Positions 50,441-64,000 of a stretch of 64,000 nucleotides of DNA are shown in pieces. This DNA comes from Aspidiotus rigidus. Taxonomy: Eukaryota > Arthropoda > Insecta > Hemiptera > Diaspididae. Under the pieces are notes generated by a model. That model was not told the origin of the DNA, ran no database searches, and saw nothing but the letters and a program-made list of their open reading frames with translations. The DNA is taken from the NCBI GenBank assembly GCA_035079385.1, contig JAVHKY010000034.1:4154001-4218000 (forward strand), given 5' to 3'. How positions within the stretch are numbered: the stretch's first letter is position 1; the number at the start of each line of letters is the position of its first letter. The translations under genes and the position numbers were made by a program.

Positions 50441-52056
50441 CACGGACATTTTTCCCGAAAAAAAACCCTGAATAAAATAAGTTTCCTGTCAAAATTCGAA
50501 CTTTCAAACCTTTTGACAGAAAAAAATGGTGGAGGCGTATGAAAAACGAAAAACTTTTCCATGAAACCGAAATCATTGACCTAAGGAGGTCTATTTTCTA
50601 AATTCCCGAAATCAATTCTGATTTTCGAACTTTTTAGGCGAAGAGGGGGGATAAACCAACAAAGAAAATTGAGGTACTCGTATATGAAAGCAACCCCACT
50701 ATGAAATCGAAATCATCGTCGTAGAACAGGTATTTTTTATATTTTTTGTATTTAATTAAATTGTCGAACCCTTGCTGCAGACACGTGCGAATTCTCAAAC
50801 CCTTGAGAGGAGAAGCTCCGATGGGGTGGAGGTATTTGAAAAAATTTGGGATAGAAGAAAATCTTCCTTCTTTAAATAATAATAATAATACTCCCGTGCG
50901 ATTTGGGGTAAGTTTCACTGTAGTACGGAAGTCGAAATTTTCTAAAATTTCTTCCAATTCCCCTTCCTCTTATGTGAATTGCCAAAACAATTCACCTCTT
51001 TTTGAGCCATATTGTAATAAGAATACTTCAAGAGTTTCGATATCGGGTATAGATGAGCTATTTTCTGTGTGCGCTGTACTCGAGGTCAAACCTTATTTTG
51101 TTTATCTATAAAGCGATGATAAGTCTGACGTTGGCGCGAGAAATCGAACAAAATACATCCTCGGATTACGAAATATTGAGAAACTTTTACATCGAGTTGT
51201 TTTCTCTGACGTGTGGCCGAGAACGAGACTATTCTATGAAATAATAGATAAAAATGAATCTGAGCTTGTTTTCGATTAAGAAATTCTTTACAATCTCTAG
51301 TTACAGACCTCTAGGATGACCTTTCGTTCTTTGAAATCACTCGGTCCAAGGACTCGGAAAAATTTCAACTTGCGAGCCACCAAAGAGGTTCTCTACGTTC
51401 CTCGTTTAACATCTTTATTTTACGTTTTTGATTTGGATTCTCAAACCCTGGAAAGAATCCTTGAGACGAGGTGTGGTAACCTGACGTGGGAAGTGATATA
51501 GACACGAAGAAAACCATTTTGTACGCTAAATCATCGACTTACGAGGGTATTTTGAAGGTATTTTTCCTACTTTCTTGATCGATTCAAATTCTCAACTCCA
51601 TGAGACGAGTGGGGAAGGGTAATCCGAAGATAAGAAGGAAATGATTAGGATATCTGAAGAACACCATTTGATGAAAACGAAGAAATTTACCTAAAGAAGT
51701 ATCATCCATATTTTTTGTTGATCCGAATTCTAAACCTTTTGGAACAGGGAAACGAGGCTCTCGATGAGGGGGAAGGATGACAATATTTTCGAGAAATATC
51801 CTTTCACGGAACCGAAATCATCGACCCAAGAAGATATTTTTACAGGGAACCTAGTCTATGGGGGAAGGGGCGGTTATTCCGAAAAATTTGCTGTGCGCTG
51901 TGTGATGTCCGGCCAAAATGAAAATGTTCCGATGGTCAATGTCTCCTACCCCCCCTATCGTATATGGCTCAAAGTTTGGACTTGAACAAATTTCTACTTT
52001 CGAACCATAATATAATTATAGGAAGGAAACTTGGAAAAATTTCGACTCTCGAGCTA

Positions 52057-52589
52057 TACCGGGTGAGGCCAAAAGATCTTACCAATTAAATAGGAGTTTG
52101 CCCTAAATTCCCTCTGGAGCAAAAACGCGATACCTCAAATCTACAAAATGTGCACCTCAATTTTATCTTCGATTTTCGCCTCTATCCAAATTTCTACGAT
52201 TTTTCTGTGCTGAGTTATAGACGAAAATGTGCCAAAAATTAACCAATCCGCCAAAATTCTCAAAAATCGAAAATTGTTAAAATTTCCTGCAACTTCCTGC
52301 ACATCTTACTTGATTCGAAAGGATTCCGAAAAAAATGCCTGAAAAGTAGGGAAATTTTTGATTTCTTATTTTGAAGATCTTGGCTTATCGGTCAACTTTT
52401 GATAGGCCTACATTTCGGTCCATAACTCGACTCAGAAAAGTCGAAGAAAGTTGGGTAGAGGCGCAGATTGAGGATAAAACTAAATTTAATTGATTTGAAA
52501 TATACCTCTAACGTTTTGCGTTTTTGCACTGAAGTGAATTTAGCGCAAACTCCCATCTAACTGGTAACATCTTTCTGGTCCACCCGGTA
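52057..52589. mobile_element. TA-inserting fold-back element, TACCGGGTGG ends (copy 2)
   Basis: Runs TACCGGGTGAGGCC to GGTCCACCCGGTA. The flanks GAGCTA and TATGATGG rejoin to GAGCTATATGAT, the exact sequence of the host repeat unit, so the insertion duplicated TA. The 533-bp interior shares AAAATGTGCCAAAAATTAACC and AACTCCCATCTAACTGGTAA with the 780-bp copy at 11401. Confidence 0.88.
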
Positions 52590-52891
52590 TATGATGGGGG
52601 AGGTGGGGAGGGGGAGACTTGGAAAAATTTCGACTCGCGAGCCGTGATACATGATAGAAGGGAACTTACGGTGTTTGAAGCGGTTACGCCAATTGGTGTA
52701 TGAAGCATTGCAGTCCAGTTACTTGAAGGGGCTACTCCAATGTATTATTTTTCAAACCATAAAACAGGTTTCCTGCGTTCTTCGTTTAACATCGTTAAGG
52801 AAGCCGTCGTTTTCCATATTATTCCCTATGTTAACCTGAATTCTCAAACCCTTGAGACAAGGCAGGAGAAGGTAACCCGATAATCAAACCC

Positions 52892-53076
52892 AAAGAAGGA
52901 ATACTCAAAGCAAGTAAACACAAAGACTTTTACAAGAGCCACCGAAATTACGAACAGAACAGCTTTCTTATCTCGCTAGATGGTGGTTTCTTAACCAAAA
53001 GCAGTCCGCTCTGTTCGTAATTTTCGTGGCTCTTGTAAAACTCTTTGCGTTTACTCGCTTTGAGTATCCTTTCTTT
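52892..53076. mobile_element. 185-bp fold-back MITE
   Basis: Inverted arms of about 66 bp (AAAGAAGGAATACTCAAAGC, GAGCCACCGAAATTACGAAC) around a loop of about 50 bp. No other copy seen here. Confidence 0.75.
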
Positions 53077-54540
53077 CGGTACCTATATATCCGGCCATAA
53101 TTTAAAAAAACTTATAGATTCCGATAATCAAAGACCTATATTCGTTTACTCAAGCCCTGCGCAGCTTATGTACGACTCCGTTGATCTGTTCGTTATATGG
53201 CGTTATTTACTTCAATTATTTACTCATATCTCTTCACAAACAACTAACAAAGTAAAGAATATCGGATGATGTTTACGTCAATCTAAGCGTGATCGTATCT
53301 CAAAGCAACGCCGTTCGTACAGAAAATGCAATGTTAGCCTCTCATTCCGACGATGTATTCCGAGATAGTTAACAAGCATAAGACGGGCACGTGGACAGAG
53401 ATAAGAGAGTACATGAGATGACCCAAAACTTGCATAGAGTTGGAAAAGAAAGTATTGACCCGAGAGCAGCTTGCATTATGAACTTACAGAAAGTACAAAT
53501 AATTACGCGTGCGTGTAATACCACGGCGAGAAGAAAAACATGATCATAAAAATAACTGATCTCTTTTCTTTTTTCTTCACAATCGTACAAAGTGTTATTA
53601 TTTCTTAGTTCGATGACGGGAATATCGATTTAAAGCACAGATACGCAAGAAGGAAGGAATAGAGATTTCGGGTAGTTAAGGGAATTCGGGTGCAAAGAGC
53701 AAAGGTTGAATCTGCGACCGAAGAGATCGGTGACAGTTCTCAAATTCTCAGAACAAGGCGCTCGAAGGTTTAAAAAAATATCTACGGCTTGCTGCATACT
53801 CGATCTAACTGACATTTGAGCGATCAGAGGAAATGGTTTTTTTTCACCACCTCTTTCTTGCGACTGCCTAAATGTACAAAATGCCACTTTGGGGCGATAA
53901 TTTCGTATTTTTTAAAAATCGGCTGACCCCCGTCGTCTTAATTAGTAAAAGAAATATGAAAAATATCTCTACAGGTCGATTTGTACCCGAATTCGGTAAC
54001 GAATAGACTTTCGAGTGGTCATACCGTCTTGTCCTAAGTAGATGAGAATGGTTGCCGAAATTTGCTCTCATCGCAAGATTAATTTACCCTCGCCCCACCC
54101 AGTAAATTCAATCATGAATAGCACGTTTTCAATGTTTTCTCTAAATTTGGAAGAACCTCGTTTCCTTCGTGCACTTCCAACACCATTCGATGATATCGAA
54201 AATCATACATCCAAAAATCTATCCTACGTAATCAAAGCGACTTCACAGAACGAAAAGACACGTCTGCAACTAGAGATTATAAAGAATTTCTTATATCGAA
54301 AACGAGCAGAGATTCATTTTTATCTATTGTTCTCGGCCACACGTTAGAGAAAACAACTCTATATAAAAGTTTCTCAATATTTTGTAATCCATTCGATTTC
54401 TTGCGCCAACGTTAGACTTATCATCGCTTTATAGATAAATAAAATAAGGTTCGACCTCGAGTGCAGCGAGAGTATTGCGCACAAAGAAAATAAGCTCATC
54501 TGTACCCGATATCGAAACTCTTGAAAAATGAATAACAAGT

Positions 54541-57030
54541 CATTCGATTAATTCTTCTAGAAGGACTTCGAACGAAATTCTACTAACGGATACTTAGAAC
54601 TGTTCGAGGTATTCGACCAAAATTTGTGGTCCACGGGGTATGGGGATTCTTACTCGATAAATTATACGAAGTTAAACTAGCTCATATCTACTAGCGAAGG
54701 CATCAAAGAGTGCCTTCCAAATACCCGATCGTATAGCTTCGAAAAATTTATACAATTACGCCTACGTATGAGATTTTAAGGTACCATCTAGGTATTTTTA
54801 CTTCTACTACGTTCGGCCCACAAGAGAGTACCTAATTTGAGTGATTTTTCGAGTACTATTTTCCCTCCCCAAGTTATAGCCTATACAAATACACGTGAAT
54901 CATGGCAGGACGAGACAACATCGCAGACGAACCATAGACCTAAATGCGTATCAGAGACGGCGATGATTCTAAAATCGCGTTAAAACAATTAAATTTCAAA
55001 TAATTCACGTTTCGAATCGTCGAACAGAAATGATAACTTTCTTTTTGTCTCGTAAAAAGTTCTTTGCTGTCAAAATCTTTCCGAATCCGGTCAAAATATT
55101 TTGAAAAACTGATGGTTTAAAACGTCCTACGGAACCATTTGAAATATCTACGATCGAGAACTCAATTCCCAATGACTTCGAATAAGTACCACTAACGTAT
55201 CTAATAACATGCACAAATTAAATCAAGTAAAATTCCTTACGTCAAGCAGGGTCAATGCACAATGATCGCAGTACCGGAGCCTCATGGTGTATTAATGAAG
55301 TTATACACGAAAAATACACAACAAATAAAGTTTGGCAAGCTTATAGAAAACAATTTTCAAGACACGTTCACTTCAATCGAATGTGATTTGATTTCTGAAG
55401 AAGACGAACTCTTCTGGACACCTGCATCGATTAGAGCTCACAGTGCATAGATAACATCAAGATAAGTTAACTCGAGAGCACGTCACGTACATGACTTGGA
55501 AAAGTTTGAAGACGTACGTTATTTATTTCTATTTGTATATCTATTTCGACGAGGTGATAAGAAGAATCTTCTAATCGTGAGATATTTTAGTCGAGCGAAC
55601 AGTAGTAAAGTTTTCGAACAGGGTTGCGCAGTCAAACATAATTATTTGAGTAGCCGAGAAAGCAAGGAATATTGAGAGCTTTTGATAACACAATGAACCT
55701 GTTTGCCTTTTTTTTTCGGCACTTTCTCTTTTCAACAATGGGCAAAATTGTAGGAACCACCGGATGATAAGTCGAATAGGAACCCAACCGAGAGAAGGTT
55801 CTTCAACGGTTCAATGCACTGTCATCTAGGTCAGCTTTTATTCAGGGCAAAGGATCAACAATCTTATGAGAATTCTGTTATTTTTTTACCTTTTTATAGG
55901 TCGGCGTGCGTTCGCTATAGCTGACGCCAATTAATACAATGTAAATAAGCATCTCACTGCACGAGGTGTTGGGGGGTCGGTTAATGTATTTATCAAGTAT
56001 TTATAGGTCAACGATTTAGCTAACGGATTTCATTGTATGAGAATCAGGTGAAGGAATTGGAACAAGGTTTCACATAAATATAGAAAAGTTTTCATTCTTT
56101 TCACGCAGGAAGATGGATTAGAACTTTGAGAAATTTCGACGATAAGTTTCTTAATTCTCACTCTAGACTCAATTCTAAATCTGGGACATCACATGTTCGA
56201 TGAAATTTTAAAAAAAATTAAAAAATTAGGAATAAAATACAAAACCATCGAAGATGTGCCCGCGGGAAATGCCGAAACGGTGTACAATAGGTTGCATATA
56301 CATTCCCCAAATACCCTGTACAGTTCGGTATACCAGTGGTTACTACGTGACGTCTTCCACAAGGACTTCACAAGAAGTTGCTCGAAGCTCCATTTTCCAA
56401 CAAATTTTCTCGATCTCCAGAAATGTCGAACAGAAAAGTCCAACTGAAGGCGACACAAATTCTTGCTCCAAAAAAATTTTACAATTTTCGAAAACAGATT
56501 TTTCAATTCTGCTTCCATACCGCCTCTAATTCAACCCTTCTGAAGAACATATCAAAAAATCAGCAAGATCCATAGAAAACTCGAGCAGTGAGAAACTTTT
56601 TCCCGGTACCATGGTTTTCAAAGTCCACCTGCAAAAAGTTAATTCATTTCCAAAATGCGCTCAACCATTAACCTGATAGAAACACACGAAATAATCCTAT
56701 AACGACCTGCATGCTTTTCGATGTAGTGATGAAGAAATCATGGACCCTTTCCGCCAAGAAAAAAAATGTTCTCTCCATTAAGTGCATGTATGTTCATAAA
56801 AAGGAGATAAAGAAGAATGAGAAAGCTAGCGAACAGCGCCAACCCTAAAAAATTGCGCTCTGTTGAATACGATTACGAGAGTGACATAGGAGTAACAGAG
56901 AGGAAACGATGTTCTCTCGCTTTAGGTTTGCTGTTTAACACGCAGCGCACTCTGGTACATATTATGGGAGGAAGGGAGGTAAAATTTAAAATAATTTCTC
57001 CATGTCTGAATTCGTGTGTAGAAATATAGG
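54541..57030. other. Unique sequence, no gene recognised
   Basis: Only frames under 110 codons, none with a recognisable domain. Composition is even and there are no repeats. Confidence 0.4.
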
Positions 57031-57034
57031 GACT

Positions 57035-57900
57035 CCACCCTTCTCCAGTATCCTAAATTTCGAGCTGTGAACTCCAATAAAAGTAGGACTTGAACAAAAT
57101 TTCGACTTTTGAGCTATAAGCAAATGAGGGGACTTGGAAAAATGACGACCTTCACCCTTTACATGTGAAGATAATGCCTTAGGACAAATTTGAATTCCTA
57201 GGTCGTAGATAGTTTTTTTAGGCTGTGCACAAGAAGGAGAACATGGAAATCTCGATCATATCGAGAGAGGAAGGGCTAAGAAAAATTTTGAGTTTCAAAT
57301 TGTATACAAGAGGACTAATCGAAGCATCCACCCTTCTCCAGTATCCTGAATTTCGAGCTGTGAACTCCAATAAAAGTAGGACTTGAACAAAATTTCGACT
57401 TTTGAGCTATACGCAAATGAGGGGACTTGGAAAAATGACGACCTTCACCCTTTACATGTGAAGATAATACCTTAGGACAAATTTGAATTCCTAGGTCGTA
57501 GATAGTTTTTTTAGGCTGTGCACAAGAAGGAGAACATGGAAATCTCGATCATATCGAGAGAGGAAGGGCTAAGAAAAATTTTGAGTTTCAAATTGTATAC
57601 AAGAGGACTAATCGAAGCATCCACCCTTCTCCAATATCCTAAATTTCGAGCTGTGAACTCCAATAAAAGTAGTACTTGAACAAAATTTCGACTTTTGAGC
57701 TATAAGCAAATGAGGGGACTTAGAAAAATGGCGACCTTTACCCTTTACATGTGAAGATAATGCCTTACGACAAATTTGAATTCCTAGGTCGTAGATAGTT
57801 TTTTTAGGCTGTGCACAAGAAGGAGAACATGGAAATCTCGATCATATCGAGAGAGGAAGGGCTAAGAAAAAGTTTGAGTTTCAAATTGTATGCAAGAGAA
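57035..57900. repeat. Three tandem copies of a 293-bp unit
   Basis: Units begin at 57035, 57328 and 57621 (CCACCCTTCTCCAGTATCCT) and are about 97% identical, much closer to each other than other repeats in the window. Each contains a CGAGCTGTGAACTCCAATAA block and a GACTTGGAAAAATGACGACC block related to the CRE-type repeat. Confidence 0.93.
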
Positions 57901-59646
57901 CCAGTGGAACTAAGCATTTTCACCTGTGTACAAGGACAAACTTGGAAAGATTTGTATCGATCAATTTCTTTTTCTCTTAGAGTAGCTTTGTCCATAGAAT
58001 TCGAAACGTTCGACCTACCAATTCTTTTCCTCTCAGTAATTTCGATGACTGGAAGGCGAATTCTATTATTGACACATCTCGCCATCTTCTCGCTAGAGGA
58101 TTTTCTCTCAATCTCTCTTATCGAGCCTCTGAATACTGATTTGCAAAATTTCAGCAATTAGTACAGTGGCAGACCGAAAAAAAAAATGGCTATTGATGAT
58201 GGAAGCATGAAAATTGGTATGGTGGGCAATGATACTAAAAAAAAAAATTCTAGAGATGGGGAGCCGTCCGAAATTTGCCTTGAGAGAAGCGGCGGTCCAG
58301 TTTTTGAGGTTCCATCCCCCCCTATGTGAAAGTGAGGTGAGCAATTTCGGCGTCATTGGGGTCGATTTTACATATTTTCACCCTCCTGAATACGACGAAT
58401 ATGTAGTTCTTTTTAAGATCCGACCACGAGAAGTGCCCCAAATTTCAAATTGAAAATTTCCATATTTTCCAATGTTTGCGAATAACGGTTTTTCTTCTCT
58501 AGCCCAAATACATTGTTCAGGATCAAATTTTCAGTATAATATTCGAGTAGTGGAGGTCAAATGTGAGATTTCAACGTATATATGAACTCTCTACGTCGAC
58601 ATGGGGGGGGGGAAACAGGAGGTACCGCAAGTTGCTTAGTTTCGAAGATTTTTCATATTTTTCACACGTTTTTTGAATATTTCCATCTTTGTACATAATG
58701 TGAAGGATTTCGAAGCATTAAAAATTGCAGATAATGGTGACTGGAAACTTCAAACATTGAAGCTATATGTCTTTGAGCTTTCCGCTCCACCTTGGTTGGC
58801 ATTTATGGAGTCACATGATAGGTTTTGTTCGAAACATATATTTGTATTCGAGATATCTTCAGTATTGATTTAGATTTTAAAATTTCCATGATAATAACCT
58901 CTCCTTAAGACAATGACCTCTTGTGGAGATATAATACTATACTGACGTGAGATTCTTTTACCCATTTTGCAAGGGGGGAGGGGCAAATCCGAGGGGAAAT
59001 TTTTATGGTTTTTTGGTTTTTGAATGAAAAATTTTAATATCTTTTTTGTTCTATTGTTTTCAGGGGATGGAGAGGGGACATACGAAAGTGCAAGGGGAGA
59101 TTAGAGGAGTTGAACCCCTCCTAAGACACATGAAATATCACATTTTATTTTAAACAATAAATGTTTGTAACACTTCTTTTCTCCCACTTTTTCTTCACCA
59201 CTCCCAGGAAAATTTTCTGACTACGCCACTGAGCCCATCAAGAGGGGTATTCTGCCTTTGGTGGCAGATCCAATTGAAACCTGTACTGTCTGATAGACCT
59301 CCCCGACTAACTTCTCCCCCAGAAGTTTCAGCCCCCCATCTCAACTTTTTGTCGTTCTGGAGTCAGAATTGTGATTTTGCTTTGAAATTTTCTACACAAA
59401 CGTATGTTGCAGTGAGATATCTATAATTTATGGTGTGTGTAGATGATCATCGATACTACCAACCAGAATTTTTTCAGAATTTTCTCGGCATAATTAAAAA
59501 TCCAAACGTGAGTTTCATAGAGAAGGTATTTCGATGGCGATTCGAAATCATTCTGAAAAGATGCTTTACACATTTCCAAAAATTTGAAAAAAAAGTTCAA
59601 GAAAATCGGAATGGGGGAAGATAGGTAAAATGATGAATAAACCGAA
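57901..59646. other. No gene recognised; diffuse repeats
   Basis: A 116-codon frame at 57811-58161 overlaps the end of the tandem repeat and is probably chance. 58170-59240 may be an old transposon, since its end reads CTGACTACGCCACTG, a phrase also seen in reverse near 10318. Confidence 0.35.
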
Positions 59647-60597
<951 letters not shown>

Positions 60598-60659
60598 CCC
60601 CACACTCACATTGGTTGTAGTCGCAAGCTCCTTCTTCAATTATACAATATTCTAAACCA

Positions 60660-61515
60660 CAAGGTCCCCAATCTACAGATAGGCTAAGAGCAAATGCTCT
60701 TCAAAATCACTAGATGCAATACAATCTGCTGCTTTAAGTTTAGCCCTGGTATCCTACGTTCGGCCTATGTGCTCAGGCTGGTATTCCTGCTCACTACCGC
60801 TTACCACCAACTTTCTTGCCTCTACGGTCCAATCTCCTCAACTCCTTATCTTTCTTTCCTCCCTGGGCTTCCAAAACTTACTACTTCCCATGTAGACTAC
60901 TACTCAACCTTGAGCCTGTTCCCTTTATTTACTCATCCACCCTTCCCTGGGATCTCCTCTACCTGGCTAACTTATCTACATTTGCCGTTATTGCTAATGA
61001 TTTTCCTTCCCACAACCTATGCTCTACAGACGGATCCAAATCGGGTTCCAAAAAAGTCTATACACCTTCTCTATCGATGGTTTTGTCTTGCTCTTCTGGA
61101 TGAAAAACTCGCCTTCCATATATTCTGCGGAACTATTTGTCATCTATTCCTACTTTACTCAGCCCTCTTCCCATTTCCACCTCTGTTCCCCCTCTCGGAG
61201 CCATACAAGATCCAACCCTATCATTGAACGCATTCTCATCCTCCTGCACACCTCAACCTCTTTTCGATTTTCGATTGCTTTCCTCTGGATTCTTAATCAC
61301 AGCGGTTTCTCGGAACATGACGCAATGGACCTAGCAGCCAAGCACGTCGTGCTCTCCCGGTCTATCACAAATCTCTCCCCTTCTCCAGTGCGTGACTTAA
61401 AATCTTCTCTAATTATTTCATCAAAATACAACCTTTGGTCCTCGTAACTACGCAAAAAACTTCGTTCAAATAAAAAACTCACGGGTCCTTTAACGGAGAT
61501 AAACGGGAGGTGGCA
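60660..61515 (+). pseudogene. LINE ORF2 relic: linker and RNase H domain
   Basis: Broken plus-strand frames read in order. First is a thumb-like region, then CSTDGSKSGS (RNase H Asp), then after a frameshift SIDGFVLLFWMKNSPSIYSA-ELF (Glu), a helix, and IAFLWILNHSGFSEHDAMDL-AAKH (final Asp; normal form is WIPSHSG). This is the RNase H domain of a non-LTR retrotransposon of the I/R1/Jockey type. Several stops and shifts make it dead. The element is interrupted after about 61515 and resumes at 61796. Confidence 0.8.
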
Positions 61516-61786
61516 GTTAGCCTGTTTTATGGGGCACGTGAGATCTGACAAATGTACACTGTGACGTCACAGGCTTAGACTTTGGAGCTGTATCTATGTA
61601 CGCGTATAATAGGAGAGGATCTTGAAAAAAAAATCATCCATGACGTTATCAGATTGTGAGATCACGAGCCCACATACGAGGGAGACTTGGATAATTTTCA
61701 AACTCCGAGCTTTGCCGGCCGACCGGACGGCGGATGGTGGACGTTTTTCCGAAACCCCACCCATAAAACAGGCCCCAACCTTCTTC
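61516..61786. mobile_element. CRE-type element inserted in the LINE relic
   Basis: Bounded by CCTGTTTTATGGGGC and ACCCATAAAACAGGCCC, an inverted pair. It contains TGACGTCA at about 61561 and GCCGGCCGACCGGACGG. Its position between the RNase H and RIGHTR parts of the LINE shows that these repeats move as units. Confidence 0.7.
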
Positions 61787-61795
61787 AACCTGTTC

Positions 61796-61890
61796 CATGA
61801 AGAAATAGTCACAGCACGACCAAGAATTGGGCATACCCGACCAATTCACTCCTTCCTTAACTTTATGCCAATACTGCCGTGCTGAGGAAC
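61796..61890 (+). pseudogene. LINE ORF2 relic, C-terminal piece
   Basis: Reads EEIVTARPRIGHTRPIHSFL-NFMPILPC, the same block as ITRLRIGHTRLTHTHL in the 21-kb LINE. It continues the element interrupted at 61515. Confidence 0.65.
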
Positions 61891-61904
61891 CCTCTCCTAT
61901 TTTT

Positions 61905-62640
61905 AACAGGAAACCTGTTTTATCAAATCATCCGTGGTCCGCCGTCCGGCTGGCCGGCAAAACTCGGAGGTCAAAAAGTTTGCCAAGTCCCCTTCCTATC
62001 ACGTATAGCCTGCAAGGCGCAGCCTGTGACTTCACAATTTGATGACGTCATAGGTCACCTATGTGACGTAACAATCTGGTGACGTCATAGATCAGTTTTA
62101 ACAGGGAACCTGTTTTATCAGGGGGTTCGGAAATAATGTCCGCTGTCTGGCAACCTCAACGTCGTTTAGAAGTCGACCTTCAGTCATAATATATCGCTTG
62201 AAAGTCAAAATATTTCCAAGTCCTCTTCCTATCAGACATAGCTTGGAGGGCGGAGCCTGTGATTTCACAGTTTGATGACGTCATAGGTCAGCCATGTGAC
62301 GTCACAAACTGATGACGCCATAGATCAGTTTTAACAGGGAACCTGTTTTATCAGGGGGGGTCGGAAATAATGTCCGCCGTCCGGCAACCTCAACGTCGTT
62401 TAGAAGTCGGCCTTCTGTCATACTTTATAGCTTGAATATTTCTAAGTCCTCTTTCTAACAGATATAGCTTGGAGGGCGGAGCCTGTGATTTCACAGTTTG
62501 ATGACGTCATAGTTCAGTTTTAAAGGGAACCTATTTTATCAGCGAGGGGTGGTCGGAAAAAGTGTCCGCCCTCCGGCGACCTCAACGTCATTTAGAGGTC
62601 GACTTTCTATCATATTTCGCTCGGAAGTCGAAAATATTTC
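61905..62640. repeat. Four tandem CRE-type units
   Basis: Units start at about 61908, 62100, 62333 and 62520 with AACAGGGAACCTGTTTTATC. Each continues with GTCCGCCGTCCGGC, AACGTCGTTTAGAAGTCG, ATATAGCTTGGAGGGCGGAG and GATGACGTCATAGGTCAG. Unit length varies from about 187 to 233 bp. Confidence 0.85.
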
Positions 62641-63310
62641 TCGTCAACAGCCTTGACCTGATTCAGGGAATTCAAAAATTTTCGAGGCGATTCAAAAATA
62701 GTGTGAAAAACCTTCAATGAAGAGGGATCTGGAAAAATGTTGAGCTCTACCTGTGAAGACGGAAAAATGTCAAGTTATAGCGATGCCATTTTGATGGAGT
62801 CTGAGGCTAAGCTTAAGCTAGAATCACTGGAGCATTCAAGGCGAAGATACACTAATTTCAAGTTATGACCGGAGCTCAGTCTATGCTAGGCACGATCTAG
62901 GCCTTCTTGACTTCATCAATTTCTTTGACCTCAAGCAATTTCGAGCTCTGATCCTGTGCACTAGAGGGGCGTGAAAACATTTGGATCTTTACCCTCTGTA
63001 GAGGTGGGCTCAGAGGAAGGTATAGCTCCGAACCTCCAAGCTGGACTATTAAATTTATACTTCGATCATAAAAGGTAGGCCGAAACTGACGCAGTGAGTG
63101 GGGGCGATTGGTTTCAAGTTACGCTCAACCCAGCCACCGAGCGTAGCGATCACCCTTTGTAATTGCCTTGCTATCCCCTGACGTTGCGCATCACCGCTCG
63201 ACCCCTGTACAATTCTTAAGGGCGATTGCTGTGCTCGATGACTGAACGTCTCTTCTCCGAACTAACGTAAGCTGGCCCCAGAAAAGGATTTTAGGCTGAG
63301 AATTTTTGAG
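62641..63310. other. Diffuse repeat, no gene
   Basis: Phrases such as 'cttgacctgattcagggaattc' and 'caatttcgagctctgatcctg' relate it to 34.2 and 43.05 kb. No ORF. Confidence 0.4.
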
Positions 63311-63314
63311 GTAA

Positions 63315-64000
<686 letters not shown>

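Larger units (their letters stand above)
51020..54540. repeat. 3.5-kb structure with 0.28-kb inverted ends
   Basis: 51023-51310 and about 54254-54530 are reverse complements (TCAAGAGTTTCGATATCGGG, AAAGCGATGATAAGTCT, GTGTGGCCGAGAAC) with several small indels. The interior holds the TACCGGGTGG element, a hairpin and repeats, and has no ORF of note. It may be a non-autonomous transposon or an inverted duplication. No target duplication was identified. Confidence 0.75.

Noticed and set aside
54042..54347. 101-codon ORF overlapping the right arm of the 3.5-kb inverted repeat
   Set aside because: The matching left arm does not keep the frame, so the ORF is probably accidental.

Overview
This is eukaryotic, animal DNA, most likely from an insect or another arthropod. 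One conserved protein-coding gene can be rebuilt exon by exon, a SoxD transcription factor (SOX5/SOX6/Sox102F group) on the minus strand. Its introns and flanks are filled with retroelements, terminal-inverted-repeat (TIR) elements, hairpin MITEs, satellites and microsatellites. The long introns, GT-AG splice sites, eukaryotic tRNA genes, Penelope-like elements and Helitron remains exclude a bacterial origin. There are no operons.

0-24 kb: SoxD exons run from 22194 down to 4988. Seven exons join in phase to exactly 434 codons including the stop. The HMG box is split by a 12.3-kb intron (5344-17610). That intron holds a Penelope-like element and a second, decayed copy of it, fold-back transposons, a PHD-finger repeat protein ORF, a 1.7-kb CTCACT satellite and two divergent tRNA-Gln genes. 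About 2.3 kb of the gene (four exons plus introns and AT-rich flank, 17.9-20.2 kb) also occurs in inverted orientation at 0.4-2.7 kb, beyond the 3' end of the gene. That copy has lost several splice sites.

24-34 kb: a 4.9-kb element with TIRs of about 185 bp and an apparent 6-bp target-site duplication (GACGCG) carries an AT-rich 119-codon ORF. Its ends resemble Polinton/Maverick termini. It is followed by a satellite array that reverses direction at about 30.85 kb and by a CRE-rich interspersed repeat.

34-43 kb: a composite fold-back region. It holds a broken paralogue of the 119-codon ORF, an intact 627-codon intronless ORF, minisatellites, and a palindrome with a Helitron protein fragment at its centre. 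The intact ORF encodes a predicted AAA-ATPase-like/PD-(D/E)XK protein with a signal-peptide-like N-terminus. It is the most unusual gene here.

43-64 kb: a nearly full-length but broken Penelope-like element with inverted terminal repeats, six CCAAT boxes, a TATA box and a hammerhead-ribozyme-like motif. Then come CRE-rich repeats, a 3.5-kb inverted-repeat structure, a three-copy 293-bp tandem repeat, a 951-bp TIR element, a LINE RNase H relic and CT microsatellites. Large parts of 29-34, 43-45, 54-57 and 62-64 kb hold nothing I can identify.
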